DNA from: an uncultured Alistipes sp.
Lineage (GTDB): Bacteria > Bacteroidota > Bacteroidia > Bacteroidales > Rikenellaceae
DNA length: 48,014 bases
Assembly (NCBI GenBank): GCA_910577475.1
Contig: CAJTLJ010000004.1
Coordinates: forward strand, 108,682-156,695
Reading direction: 5' to 3'
Shown piece after piece: positions 7,478-16,728 of this stretch (the stretch's first letter is position 1; every line of letters starts with the position of its first letter). The notes beneath the pieces are model-generated. The model was not told the DNA's origin and did not search any database. It saw nothing but the letters and a program-made list of their open reading frames with translations. The position numbers and the translations under genes were made by a program.

Positions 7478-8401
7478 ATGAAAGTATTGGTAGCAACCGA
7501 GAAGCCTTTCGCCAAAAAGGCTGTCGACGGAATCAGAGAGATCATCGAAACGGCAGGCTGCGAACTCGCCCTGCTCGAGAAATATACCGACAAGGCCCAA
7601 CTGCTCGAGGCCGTGGCCGACACCGAGGCCCTCATCATCCGCAGCGACAAGGTGACCTCTGAGGTGATCGCCGCCGCGAAGAACCTGAAGATCGTGGTGC
7701 GTGCCGGCGCCGGCTACGACAACGTGGACCTGGCGGCCGCCACCGAGCGCGGCATCGTGGTGATGAACACCCCCGGGCAGAACTCGAATGCCGTGGCCGA
7801 ACTGGCGCTCTCGTTCATGATCTACATGTCGCGCAACCGCTTCACCCCCGGCACGGGCCGCGAGATCCAGGGCAAGACCCTCGGCATCCACGCATACGGC
7901 AACGTGGGCAAGCTCGTGGGCCGCAAGGGCAAGGCGCTGGGCATGAACGTCATCGCCTTCGACCCCTTCATCACAGATCCGGCCGTATTCGAGGCCGACG
8001 GCGTGAAGGCCGTCTCCAGCATCGAGGAGCTCTACGCGCAGTCCGATTTCCTCTCGCTGCACATTCCCGCCACGCCCGAAACCAAGAAGTCGATCGGCCG
8101 CAAGCTGCTGACCTCTATGCCCAAAGGCGCAGTGCTGGTGAACACGGCCCGCAAGGAGGTGATCGACGAAGCCGGCCTTGCCGAGGCGTTGCAGGAGCGC
8201 GAGGATCTGAAATACATCACCGACATCGCCGCCGAGACCCAGGCCGAACTGAACGAGAAGTTCGGCAACCGGGTATTCGCCACCCCGAAGAAGATGGGTG
8301 CCGAGACCGCCGAAGCCAACATCAACGCCGGTCTGGCCGCCGCCCGTCAGGTGGTGGGGTACCTCAAGGAGGGCATCACCCGTTTCCAGGTAAACAAGTA
8401 A
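7478..8401 (+). CDS. serA: D-3-phosphoglycerate dehydrogenase, short form with Lys in place of catalytic His
   Basis: A 307-residue NAD-dependent 2-hydroxyacid dehydrogenase for the first step of serine synthesis. There is no C-terminal ACT domain, so this is the short type. Seen: VVRAGAGYDNVD (substrate-side Arg) near 72-83, a nucleotide-binding loop written HAYGNVG instead of the usual GxGxxG, and LVNTARKEVID with the catalytic Arg. Where most relatives have the catalytic His (TPHxG) this protein reads TPKKMGAE (K271/K272). The start at 7478 is chosen because MKVLVATEKPF aligns with the family; the upstream in-frame extension has no family character and covers the intercistronic hairpin. 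Confidence 0.93.
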   Translation: MKVLVATEKPFAKKAVDGIREIIETAGCELALLEKYTDKAQLLEAVADTEALIIRSDKVTSEVIAAAKNLKIVVRAGAGYDNVDLAAATERGIVVMNTPGQNSNAVAELALSFMIYMSRNRFTPGTGREIQGKTLGIHAYGNVGKLVGRKGKALGMNVIAFDPFITDPAVFEADGVKAVSSIEELYAQSDFLSLHIPATPETKKSIGRKLLTSMPKGAVLVNTARKEVIDEAGLAEALQEREDLKYITDIAAETQAELNEKFGNRVFATPKKMGAETAEANINAGLAAARQVVGYLKEGITRFQVNK

Positions 8402-8479
8402 AAACAACCTGATCGACGGATAAATCGAAACGGGGCGAAGCTCCGAACGGTCGAAAGCCGGAAAGCACGCCATCTGCAC

Positions 8480-8540
8480 CCCTCCCCGAGGGAGGGATCG
8501 GGGGTGGGGTCGGCAATTGGAATCACGGCGGAACGCCGTG
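8480..8540. repeat. Two intergenic hairpins between serA and DUF1015
   Basis: CCCTCCC-CGA-GGGAGGG at 8480-8496, set inside a larger C-rich/G-rich pairing (CACCCC before, GGGGTGGGGT after), and CACGGCG-GAA-CGCCGTG at 8524-8540. Both are perfect 7-base stems with 3-base loops. The first resembles palindromic intergenic repeats seen in several Bacteroidetes (recall, not searched). The 204-base spacer shows no coding signal. Confidence 0.6.
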
Positions 8541-8605
8541 GGCAACGGACCGGCGGATGCGGAAACCCTTTCGGAAATCCCGCAAAACCTTAAAACTACA
8601 TCACT

Positions 8606-9850
8606 ATGGTACGTATCAAACCTTTCCGCGGAATCCGTCCTCCGAAGCAGTACGCCTCGGAGGTGGCTTCGCGTCCCTACGACGTTCTGAACTCCGCCGA
8701 GGCGAAGGCCGAAGCCACGGAACGCTCGCTGCTACATATCATCAAACCCGAAATCGACTTCGATCCGATCGCCGACGAACATTCGCAGGAGGTCTACGAG
8801 AAAGCGATGGAGAATTTCCGCCTGTGGCGCGAAAAAGGGTGGCTCCAGCAGGACGACCAGGAGCACTACTATATCTATGCCCAGACGATGGAGGGCAGCA
8901 CGCAGTACGGTCTGGCCATGTGCTGCCATTTCGAGGACTACCTCTCGGGGGCCATCAAGAAGCACGAGCTGACCCGCCCCGACAAGGAGGAGGACCGCAT
9001 GATCCACGTGCGCAACCAGCAGGCCAACATCGAGCCGGTCTTCTTCGCCTATCCCGACGACAAGGAGATCGACGCCATCGTCGAGAAGGTGGTGAAGGAG
9101 AACCCCGCCGACTACGACTTCACGGCTGCCGACGGCTTCGGCCACCACATGTGGGTGATTCGCGACAAGGCCCTCAACGACCGCCTGACGGAGATCTTCG
9201 CCGGCATCCCGGCGCTCTACGTCGCCGACGGACACCACCGCACGGCCGCCGCTGCCCGCGTGGGCCAGGAGTGCCGCGAGAAGAATCCGAACCACACCGG
9301 CGAGGAGGAATACTGCTATTTCCTGGCCGTTACGTTCCCGGCCAGCCAGCTGCGCATCATCGACTACAACCGCGTGGTGAAGGACCTCAACGGCATGACG
9401 CCCGCCGAACTGCTCGACGCGCTGACGACCGATTTCGAGGTCGAAAAGCGGGGCAGCGAGATCTACCACCCGAGCGGCCTGCACGATTTCTCGATGTACC
9501 TCGAAGGCGAGTGGTACTCGCTGAAGGCCAAGCCCGGCACCTACGACGACAACGATCCGATCGGCGTGCTGGACGTTACGGTTCTCTCGAACCGGGTGCT
9601 GGACAAGCTGCTGGGCATCCAGGACCTGCGCACCTCGAAGCGAATCGACTTCGTGGGCGGCATCCGCGGCCTGGGCGAGCTGAAGAAACGCGTCGACAGC
9701 GGCGAGATGAAGGTGGCCTTCGCCCTCTATCCCGTTTCGATGCAGCAACTCATCAACATCGCCGATACGGGCAACATCATGCCTCCGAAGACCACCTGGT
9801 TCGAACCGAAACTCCGTTCTGGCGTGGTAATCCACTCGTTCGAGCAGTAG
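8606..9850 (+). CDS. DUF1015 family protein of the serine locus
   Basis: A 414-residue cytoplasmic protein of the DUF1015 (COG4198) family, biochemical role unknown. Seen: N-terminal IKPFRGIRPPKQYASEVASR, a central HELTRPDKEEDR segment (120-131), and the strongly conserved YVADGHHRTAAAA with DGHHR at 208-212, which resembles nucleotide-binding motifs of ParB-like kinases. It follows serC and serA in the same direction, a grouping common in Bacteroidetes, while no serB phosphatase lies nearby. ATG at 8606 matches the family start. A bidirectional terminator follows its stop. Confidence 0.9.
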   Translation: MVRIKPFRGIRPPKQYASEVASRPYDVLNSAEAKAEATERSLLHIIKPEIDFDPIADEHSQEVYEKAMENFRLWREKGWLQQDDQEHYYIYAQTMEGSTQYGLAMCCHFEDYLSGAIKKHELTRPDKEEDRMIHVRNQQANIEPVFFAYPDDKEIDAIVEKVVKENPADYDFTAADGFGHHMWVIRDKALNDRLTEIFAGIPALYVADGHHRTAAAARVGQECREKNPNHTGEEEYCYFLAVTFPASQLRIIDYNRVVKDLNGMTPAELLDALTTDFEVEKRGSEIYHPSGLHDFSMYLEGEWYSLKAKPGTYDDNDPIGVLDVTVLSNRVLDKLLGIQDLRTSKRIDFVGGIRGLGELKKRVDSGEMKVAFALYPVSMQQLINIADTGNIMPPKTTWFEPKLRSGVVIHSFEQ

Positions 9851-9894
9851 ACGGACCGCATCCGCAAAAGAGATGCGCCACTGCTGCGCTGCAT

Positions 9895-9936
9895 AAAAAG
9901 CGTGTGCCGAAATATGAATTTCGGCACACGCTTTTT
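9895..9936. terminator. Bidirectional terminator between DUF1015 and yggS
   Basis: An 18-base perfect stem (9895-9912 with 9919-9936) and a 6-base loop, flanked by A-run and T-run, so it works on paper in both directions for two convergent genes. Confidence 0.92.
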
Positions 9937-9940
9937 TACC

Positions 9941-10606
9941 TTACTTCGAATAGTCCCGTTCGCCGAAGATCGACGAACCGACCCGCACCACCGTAGCGCC
10001 GCAGGCGACGGCCAGCGGCCAGTCGTGCGACATGCCCATGGACAGGGTGTCGAACTGCGGACCGAACAGAGGCGCCAGCCGTTCGCGCCAGGCTGCCAGT
10101 GCCTCGAAATCGCGCCGCACGACCGCTTCGTCGTCCGTATGGGAGGCGATACCCATCACCCCACGGAAACGGAGGTGATGCAGCATGCGCCAATTCCCCG
10201 AGGCTACGTAGCGCTCCAGCTCCCCGGGCTCCCAGCCCGACTTGCTCTCCTCGCGTGCGACGTGAATCTCCAGCAGGACATTCACCGTGCGGTCCAGACG
10301 GGCGGCCTCGCTGTCGATGCAGGCCAGCAGCCGTTCGCTGTCCACCGACTGGATGCAGGCGACGTAGGGCATCAGCATGCGCACCTTGTTGGTTTGCAGA
10401 TGGCCGATCATGTGCCATTCGATGTCGCGCGGCAGAGCCTCGGCTTTCGCCTTGAGCTCCTGCGGCCGGCTCTCGCCGAAGATCCGCTGCCCGGCGGCGT
10501 AGGCCTCGGCGACCCGGTCGGCCGGATGGGTTTTCGAGACGGCGACGAGCGTGACGCCGGCGGGCAGCTGCCCGCGTATTTCGTTGAGTCGTGAAGATAC
10601 GGACAT
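9941..10606 (-). CDS. YggS/PLPHP family pyridoxal-phosphate homeostasis protein
   Basis: A 221-residue single-domain fold-type III PLP protein (YggS, PROSC) that binds PLP and keeps B6 and amino-acid pools in balance; no classic catalysis is known. Seen: LVAVSKTHPAD with the PLP lysine near residue 28, FGESRPQE, EWHMIGHLQTNK, GVMGIASH and the C-terminal LSMGMSHDWPLAVACGATVVRVGSSIFG, which holds the phosphate-binding residues. The start at 10606 (MSVSSRLNEIR) is preferred to one 8 codons upstream, which lies at the predicted promoter edge. Confidence 0.94.
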   Translation of the reverse strand: MSVSSRLNEIRGQLPAGVTLVAVSKTHPADRVAEAYAAGQRIFGESRPQELKAKAEALPRDIEWHMIGHLQTNKVRMLMPYVACIQSVDSERLLACIDSEAARLDRTVNVLLEIHVAREESKSGWEPGELERYVASGNWRMLHHLRFRGVMGIASHTDDEAVVRRDFEALAAWRERLAPLFGPQFDTLSMGMSHDWPLAVACGATVVRVGSSIFGERDYSK

Positions 10607-10622
10607 GGTTTTTCCTGTTCTG

Positions 10623-10654
10623 TTTGGCAAAGTTAGGCAAAATTCCTATATTTG
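10623..10654 (+). promoter_or_regulatory. Predicted promoter of the C69 dipeptidase-lpd operon
   Basis: TTTG at 10623-10626 and TATATTTG at 10647-10654, 20 bases apart, match the Bacteroidetes promoter pattern very well. Confidence 0.8.
10628..10635 (-). promoter_or_regulatory. Predicted -7 element of yggS inside the divergent promoter
   Basis: Reads TAACTTTG on the minus strand and lies between the -33 and -7 boxes of the rightward promoter, so both promoters cannot easily be occupied together. Confidence 0.55.
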
Positions 10655-10677
10655 TTCGGATTTAACCCGATAAACCG

Positions 10678-12378
10678 ATGAAAGAATTCCACAAAATCTG
10701 TCTGACAACCCTCGCCGCCGTTCTCTCGTGGACCGGGACCGAGGCCTGCACCAACTTCATCGTCACCAAAGGGGCCTCGACCGACGGCTCCGTGATGGTG
10801 ACCTACGCCGCCGACTCGCACCAGCTCTACGGCTGTCTCTACCACACCCCAGGCGGCCGGTTCCGCCCCGGATCGATGCTGCGCGTCGAGGAGTGGGACA
10901 CGGGACGCTATCTGGGCGATATCCCGCAGGTTCCCTTCACCTTTTCGACCGTGGGCAACATGAACGAGCACTCGCTCATCATCGCCGAGACCACCTTCGG
11001 CGGCCGTTCCGAACTGGCCGACTCGACCGGCGGGATCGACTACGGCTCGCTGATCTACATCACTCTGCAGCGGGCCCGCACGGCCCGCGAGGCCATTCGC
11101 ACGATAGCCGAACTGGCAAATGCCTACGGATATGTCTCGGGAGGCGAATCCTTCTCCATCGCCGACCCGAACGAGGCCTGGATCATGGAGCTCATCGGCA
11201 AGGGCTGCAAACTCGATGCCGACGGCACGAACACCCGGCGCGGTATCGTGTGGGTGGCACGCCGCATTCCCGACGGCTATGTTTCGGGCCATGCCAACCA
11301 GGCACGCATCACCACCTTCCCCAAGAATGACCCCGAAAACTGCCTCTACGCCCCCGACGTGGTTTCGTTCGCCCGCGAAATGGGCTATTACGACGGCCCG
11401 GAGGAGGAGTTCAGCTTCGCCGACGCCTATGCTCCGGCCGATTTCGGCGCCCTTCGCGGTTGCGAAGCGCGCGTGTGGGCCTTCTTCCGCACCGTAGCCG
11501 AGGGGATGGACCGTTACGAGGATTACGCCATGGGCTACAACCCGAAGAACCGGATGCCGCTGTGGGTGAAACCCGCGCAGCAGGTAGCCCCCAAACAGCT
11601 CTTCGACTGCATGCGCGACCACTACGAGGGGACGAAGATGGACATGACGAAGGACCTCGGCGCCGGGGGCCACGCCTGCCCCTATCGCTGGCGGCCGATG
11701 TACTTCGAGGTCGACGGCACGGAGTACTGCAACGAGCGCGCCACGGCGACCCAGCAGACCGGATTCTGGTTCGTGGCGCAGGCCCGGCCCCAGCTGCCCG
11801 ACGACATGGGCATTCTCTGGTTCGGCGTGGATGATGCCGCCACCTCGTGCCTGACCCCGATCTACTGCTCGACCACCGAGGTTCCCGCCTGCTTCCGCGA
11901 GGACGACGGCTCGATGCTCGACTGGTCGCCCACCTCCGCCTTCTGGCTCTTCAACCGTGTCACGAATTTTGCATACATGCGTTACGACGCCATCTCAGCC
12001 GATATCCGCCGGACCGTCGACGCGTGGGAGAACGGCTGTCTGGAGGAGGTCGAGCGGCAGGACGCCGCGGCATCCGACAAGGCGAAGGCCCGCCGCAAGA
12101 AGCTGACCGCCTACTCCGTCCGCAAGGCCGGGGAGCTCTTCGACCGCTGGCAGACGCTCGACCGCTACCTGCTGTTGAAATACGTGGACGGCAACGTGAA
12201 AAGCGAGCACGGAACCGTGCTGGAGTATCTGGACAACCCCTCGCCGGCTCACTTCGTGGACAACGGAACGGGCAAGCAGATTCCCGACCGGATTCAGTTC
12301 CCGGGTTACAACGAAGCCTGGAAGCGGGCCGTGGCCGCCGACAACGGCGAGATTTTGAAAGTTGTGAAGACCAAATAA
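10678..12378 (+). CDS. C69 family dipeptidase (secreted Ntn hydrolase)
   Basis: A 566-residue peptidase of family C69 (PepD/U34 group), N-terminal-nucleophile hydrolases that split dipeptides. Seen: a 23-residue export signal directly followed by C24 in ACTNFIVTKGASTDGS; in this family the Cys becomes the mature N terminus and nucleophile. Also seen are GNMNEHSLIIAETTFGG (around 100-116) and the downstream PDGYVSGHANQARI. The residues before C24 (TEA) do not form a good lipobox, so Ntn maturation is more likely than lipidation. Probably periplasmic. lpd follows after 10 bases. Confidence 0.9.
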   Translation: MKEFHKICLTTLAAVLSWTGTEACTNFIVTKGASTDGSVMVTYAADSHQLYGCLYHTPGGRFRPGSMLRVEEWDTGRYLGDIPQVPFTFSTVGNMNEHSLIIAETTFGGRSELADSTGGIDYGSLIYITLQRARTAREAIRTIAELANAYGYVSGGESFSIADPNEAWIMELIGKGCKLDADGTNTRRGIVWVARRIPDGYVSGHANQARITTFPKNDPENCLYAPDVVSFAREMGYYDGPEEEFSFADAYAPADFGALRGCEARVWAFFRTVAEGMDRYEDYAMGYNPKNRMPLWVKPAQQVAPKQLFDCMRDHYEGTKMDMTKDLGAGGHACPYRWRPMYFEVDGTEYCNERATATQQTGFWFVAQARPQLPDDMGILWFGVDDAATSCLTPIYCSTTEVPACFREDDGSMLDWSPTSAFWLFNRVTNFAYMRYDAISADIRRTVDAWENGCLEEVERQDAAASDKAKARRKKLTAYSVRKAGELFDRWQTLDRYLLLKYVDGNVKSEHGTVLEYLDNPSPAHFVDNGTGKQIPDRIQFPGYNEAWKRAVAADNGEILKVVKTK

Positions 12379-12388
12379 GATTAAAGTA

Positions 12389-13762
12389 ATGAAATACGAC
12401 ATCATCGTCATCGGCAGCGGTCCGGGCGGCTATGTTGCGGCCATCCGGGCGGCCCAGCTGGGCCGGAAGGTAGCGCTCGTCGAGCGGGCCGAGCCGGGCG
12501 GCGTCTGCCTGAACTGGGGCTGCATCCCCACCAAAGCGCTCCTCAAGAGTGCGCAGGTCTATCAGTATTGCCGCAACGCCGCGCACTACGGCGTACAGCT
12601 CGACGGCGAAGCCCGTCCCGACATGGAGGCCATCGTGGCGCGGTCGCGCACGGTCGCAGAAACCATGAGCAAGGGGGTTCAGTTCCTGCTGAAGAAGAAC
12701 GCCATCGATCTGCTCGCCGGAACCGGCGTCTTGGAAGAACCGGGACGGGTTGCGGTCGACGGCACCGAATACGAGGCCGACCACATCATTCTGGCTACGG
12801 GAGCCCGTCCGCGCGAGATGCCTTTCCTGCCCGTCGACGGCGAACACGTGCTCACGTCGAAGCAGGCCCTGACACTGAAGCGCATCCCCGAATCGATCGT
12901 CGTGGTGGGATCGGGAGCCATCGGCTGCGAGTTCGCCTGGCTCTACGCGGCCCTGGGATCGAAGGTTACCGTCGTGGAGTATCTCGACCGCATGCTGCCG
13001 CTCGAGGACGAGGAGGTTTCGAAGGCGATGGAGCGGGCTTTCCGCAAACTGCGCGCCACGGTGATGACCTCCACCACCGTCAAGGGGGTGGAGATCGGAG
13101 AGGGCCGCTGCAAAGTCACCGTCGAGGGGAAAAAGGGGGTGCAGGAGCTCGACGCCGAGACGGTGCTCTCGGCCGTGGGCATCGCCGCCAACATCGAAAA
13201 CATCGGTCTGGAGGCGTGCGGCGTGAAAACCGAGCGCGGCAAGATCGTCGTGGACGAATATTTCCGCACCAACATCGGCGGCATCTACGCCATCGGCGAC
13301 ATCGTCCCCACGCCGGCCCTGGCCCACGTCGCCTCGGCCGAGGCCATCTGCTGCGTGGAGGCCATCTGCGGACTGAATCCCGAGCCGGTGGACTATTCGA
13401 CCATCCCTTCGTGCATCTTCACCTCGCCCGAGGTGGCCTCCGTCGGTCTGACCGAGCAGCAGGCCCGCGAGCGGGGCATTGAGGTCAAGGTGGGGCGTTT
13501 CCCCTTCACCGCATCGGGCAAGGCGACCGCCGCAGGCGACCGCGACGGCTTCGTGAAGCTGATCTTCGATGCCGAGGAGCGGCTGATCGGCGCCCATCTG
13601 ATCGGTGCCAACGTCACCGAGATGCTGGCCGAACCCACGCTCGCCAAACGGCTGGGCGTCACGGCCCACCAGATCGCCCGCACCATTCACGCCCATCCGA
13701 CCCTGAACGAGGGAGTGATGGAAGCGGCGGAGGCGGCGCTGGGCGCAGCCATCCATCTGTAA
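12389..13762 (+). CDS. lpdA: Dihydrolipoyl dehydrogenase
   Basis: A 457-residue FAD disulfide reductase (E3) that reoxidises dihydrolipoyl groups of 2-oxoacid dehydrogenase or glycine-cleavage complexes with NAD. Seen: FAD-binding IIVIGSGPGGYVAA (5-18), the redox-active pair in GGVCLNWGCIPTK (about 37-49), the NAD-binding VVVGSGAIGCEFA, the second FAD motif GGIYAIGDI, and the dimer-interface AHPTLNE with its His-Glu pair. No E1/E2 or gcv genes are nearby, so its partner complex cannot be told here. It is second in the operon after the dipeptidase, with a strong hairpin 5 bases after its stop. Confidence 0.94.
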   Translation: MKYDIIVIGSGPGGYVAAIRAAQLGRKVALVERAEPGGVCLNWGCIPTKALLKSAQVYQYCRNAAHYGVQLDGEARPDMEAIVARSRTVAETMSKGVQFLLKKNAIDLLAGTGVLEEPGRVAVDGTEYEADHIILATGARPREMPFLPVDGEHVLTSKQALTLKRIPESIVVVGSGAIGCEFAWLYAALGSKVTVVEYLDRMLPLEDEEVSKAMERAFRKLRATVMTSTTVKGVEIGEGRCKVTVEGKKGVQELDAETVLSAVGIAANIENIGLEACGVKTERGKIVVDEYFRTNIGGIYAIGDIVPTPALAHVASAEAICCVEAICGLNPEPVDYSTIPSCIFTSPEVASVGLTEQQARERGIEVKVGRFPFTASGKATAAGDRDGFVKLIFDAEERLIGAHLIGANVTEMLAEPTLAKRLGVTAHQIARTIHAHPTLNEGVMEAAEAALGAAIHL

Positions 13763-13766
13763 ATAC

Positions 13767-13799
13767 AGAGCAGCCTCGCCCGTCGGGCGAGGCTGCTCT
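13767..13799 (+). terminator. Hairpin after lpdA
   Basis: A perfect 15-base stem (13767-13781 with 13785-13799) and a 3-base loop right after the stop codon. It lacks a T-run, so termination would rest on the stem alone. Confidence 0.7.
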
Positions 13800-14115
13800 A
13801 TCTGTCGTCGAGGGGGGGGGTAATGGTGAATGTCCGCCAGGTCGAGACCTTTCGACTTCGCGTCTTCGACGCTTCGCTCAAGGTGACAGATACCGAATAA
13901 TTGAGAATTGTGCATTGTTCTGTCATCCCGAGCGAAACGAAGTGCAGTCGAGGGATCCCAAGGACACGCAGTGCACGCCCTTCGGCATCCCATCCCGGAC
14001 AAAACCGGCGTTATACACCGGTGTCACCCCGAGTGGAGCGACAGCGGAATCGAGGGGTTTCGACGTTGACCGACCCACGCCCTTCGGCAACCGCAAGTCT
14101 TTCACCGGTACCTAT
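13800..14115. repeat. Non-coding spacer with three copies of a dispersed repeat and a G9 tract
   Basis: This spacer holds no convincing gene. It has a run of nine G at 13812-13820 and three related segments: 13841-13888 (minus strand, beginning TGTCACCTTGAGCGAAGCG), 13921-13959 (plus, TGTCATCCCGAGCGAAACG) and 14022-14064 (plus, TGTCACCCCGAGTGGAGCG). Each continues to a GTCGAG or TCGAGG motif about 25-35 bases on. The last two are each followed by a CACGCCCTTCGGCA-type stretch. A fourth copy lies at 27035-27084. Confidence 0.75.
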
Positions 14116-14156
14116 AAAACGGGCCCGCACGGATCATGTCCTTGCGTGCCCGTTTT
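14116..14156 (-). terminator. Terminator of the small membrane protein gene
   Basis: AAAACGGGC...GCCCGTTTT outer stem with an imperfect inner part (two mismatches), ending 11 bases before the leftward gene's stop. The T-run on the minus strand fits rho-independent termination. Confidence 0.7.
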
Positions 14157-14167
14157 CTGCATGCCGG

Positions 14168-14365
14168 TTACTTGAACCACTCGGTCACGTGTTCGCGGGC
14201 CCAGAAATAGTAAATCAGAATACCGACCCAGCTGGTAAGCAGAACCGCCAGCGCGGTGATAACCTTGCCGGGGAGAGCCATCGGCTTCTTCCAGATATCC
14301 AGCACGCACCATACGGCGCAAACCAGACCGGCCAAATAGATAATAGTTCCCATAAATCCAATCAT
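14168..14365 (-). CDS. Small two-helix membrane protein, PLDc N-terminal-like
   Basis: A 65-residue protein with two hydrophobic helices (about 4-25 and 34-55) split by WKKPMALPGKV, then a short charged tail WAREHVTEWFK. This helix-DIWKKP-helix-YYFW layout resembles the short PLDc_N domain found alone or before cardiolipin synthases; no enzyme domain follows. Function unknown. The start may instead be the Met at residue 5 (14353). It lies just after truA in the same direction. Confidence 0.75.
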   Translation of the reverse strand: MIGFMGTIIYLAGLVCAVWCVLDIWKKPMALPGKVITALAVLLTSWVGILIYYFWAREHVTEWFK

Positions 14366-14369
14366 TCAG

Positions 14370-15119
14370 TTACAAATAAATGTCGTCCTTGTAGGTGACG
14401 TCGCTCAGGAAAAGCCCCTGGGCCGGCGCCCCGGCGCTCGAGCGCGAGAGGTCACGGGCGGCGACGATCTCGCGGAACTGCTCCACCGTATAGCGGCCGC
14501 GTCCCACGTCGACCAGCGTTCCGACGATTGAACGCACCATGTTCCGCAGAAAACGGTCGGCCCGGATCGTGAAGCGCCACACATCCTCCGACTGCTCGGT
14601 CCAGGCGGCATGCGAGATGCGGCAGATGTTGGTCTTGTTGTTGGAGTTGAGCTTGGCGAACGAAGTGAAGTCGTCGAACTCCGGCAGCAGGGCCGCCGCG
14701 CGATTCATCCGCTCCAGATCGAGGGGCACGTAGTACTGCCACGACAGGTCGCGCGAGAAGGGGTTCTTCCTCCGCTCGATGAAGTAGCGGTACTCGCGTT
14801 CGCGGGCGTCGAAGCGGGCATGCGCATCGGGACGCACCGGGCGGATCGCCGAGACGGCGATGTCGCCGGGGAGCAGAAAGTTGAGCTTGTAGATCAACTG
14901 CCCGACATCGGCAATCGGTGCCGGGCAGTCGAAATGAGCCACGTAATAGGAGGCATTAACACCCGTATCGGTACGGCCGGCACCCGTGACTCCGATCTCC
15001 GCCCGCAGCAGGGTGGAGAGAGCCCGGTTCACCGTCTCCTGCACGGTCGGCTGGTCGGGCTGGCACTGCCAGCCGCAGTAGGCCCTGCCCAGGTATCGTA
15101 ACTCTACGAAATAGCGCAT
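14370..15119 (-). CDS. truA: tRNA pseudouridine(38-40) synthase
   Basis: A 249-residue enzyme isomerising uridines 38-40 in the tRNA anticodon arm. The catalytic Asp is D51 in the signature GAGRTDTGVNA; the N-terminal LRYLGRAYCGWQCQ and RADRFLRNMVRSIVGTLVDVG near the C terminus are also typical. Length normal. It has its own -7 element directly upstream and is followed by the small membrane protein after only 4 bases. Confidence 0.95.
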   Translation of the reverse strand: MRYFVELRYLGRAYCGWQCQPDQPTVQETVNRALSTLLRAEIGVTGAGRTDTGVNASYYVAHFDCPAPIADVGQLIYKLNFLLPGDIAVSAIRPVRPDAHARFDAREREYRYFIERRKNPFSRDLSWQYYVPLDLERMNRAAALLPEFDDFTSFAKLNSNNKTNICRISHAAWTEQSEDVWRFTIRADRFLRNMVRSIVGTLVDVGRGRYTVEQFREIVAARDLSRSSAGAPAQGLFLSDVTYKDDIYL

Positions 15120-15136
15120 GTCTCCTTGTTTTGCCG

Positions 15137-15144
15137 CAAAATTA
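15137..15144 (-). promoter_or_regulatory. Predicted -7 element of truA
   Basis: TAATTTTG on the minus strand, 17 bases upstream of the truA ATG, matches TAnnTTTG. Confidence 0.55.
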
Positions 15145-15157
15145 CGAAATTTTTCCG

Positions 15158-16588
<1,431 letters not shown>

Positions 16589-16728
16589 TATCGTAACGAT
16601 TTTACAGTTTATTTTCTCTTTTGGATTTCAAATAATCCGTTTAACACTACGGAAAGTTACGATTTATTTTCGAATAAAGAAAGGCTTCGCGACAAAAATC
16701 GTCCGAATGACCGCAAATCGGGCCCTCG

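Noticed and set aside
6323..8545. 740-codon open frame on the minus strand across serC and serA
   Set aside because: It is antisense to two well-supported enzymes, has His/Leu/Gly-rich composition typical of the complement of G+C-rich genes, and shows no domain.
11960..14002. 680-codon minus-strand frame opposite lpdA and the C69 dipeptidase
   Set aside because: It starts in the dispersed repeat and runs antisense to lpdA; the N-terminal peptide is only translated repeat sequence.
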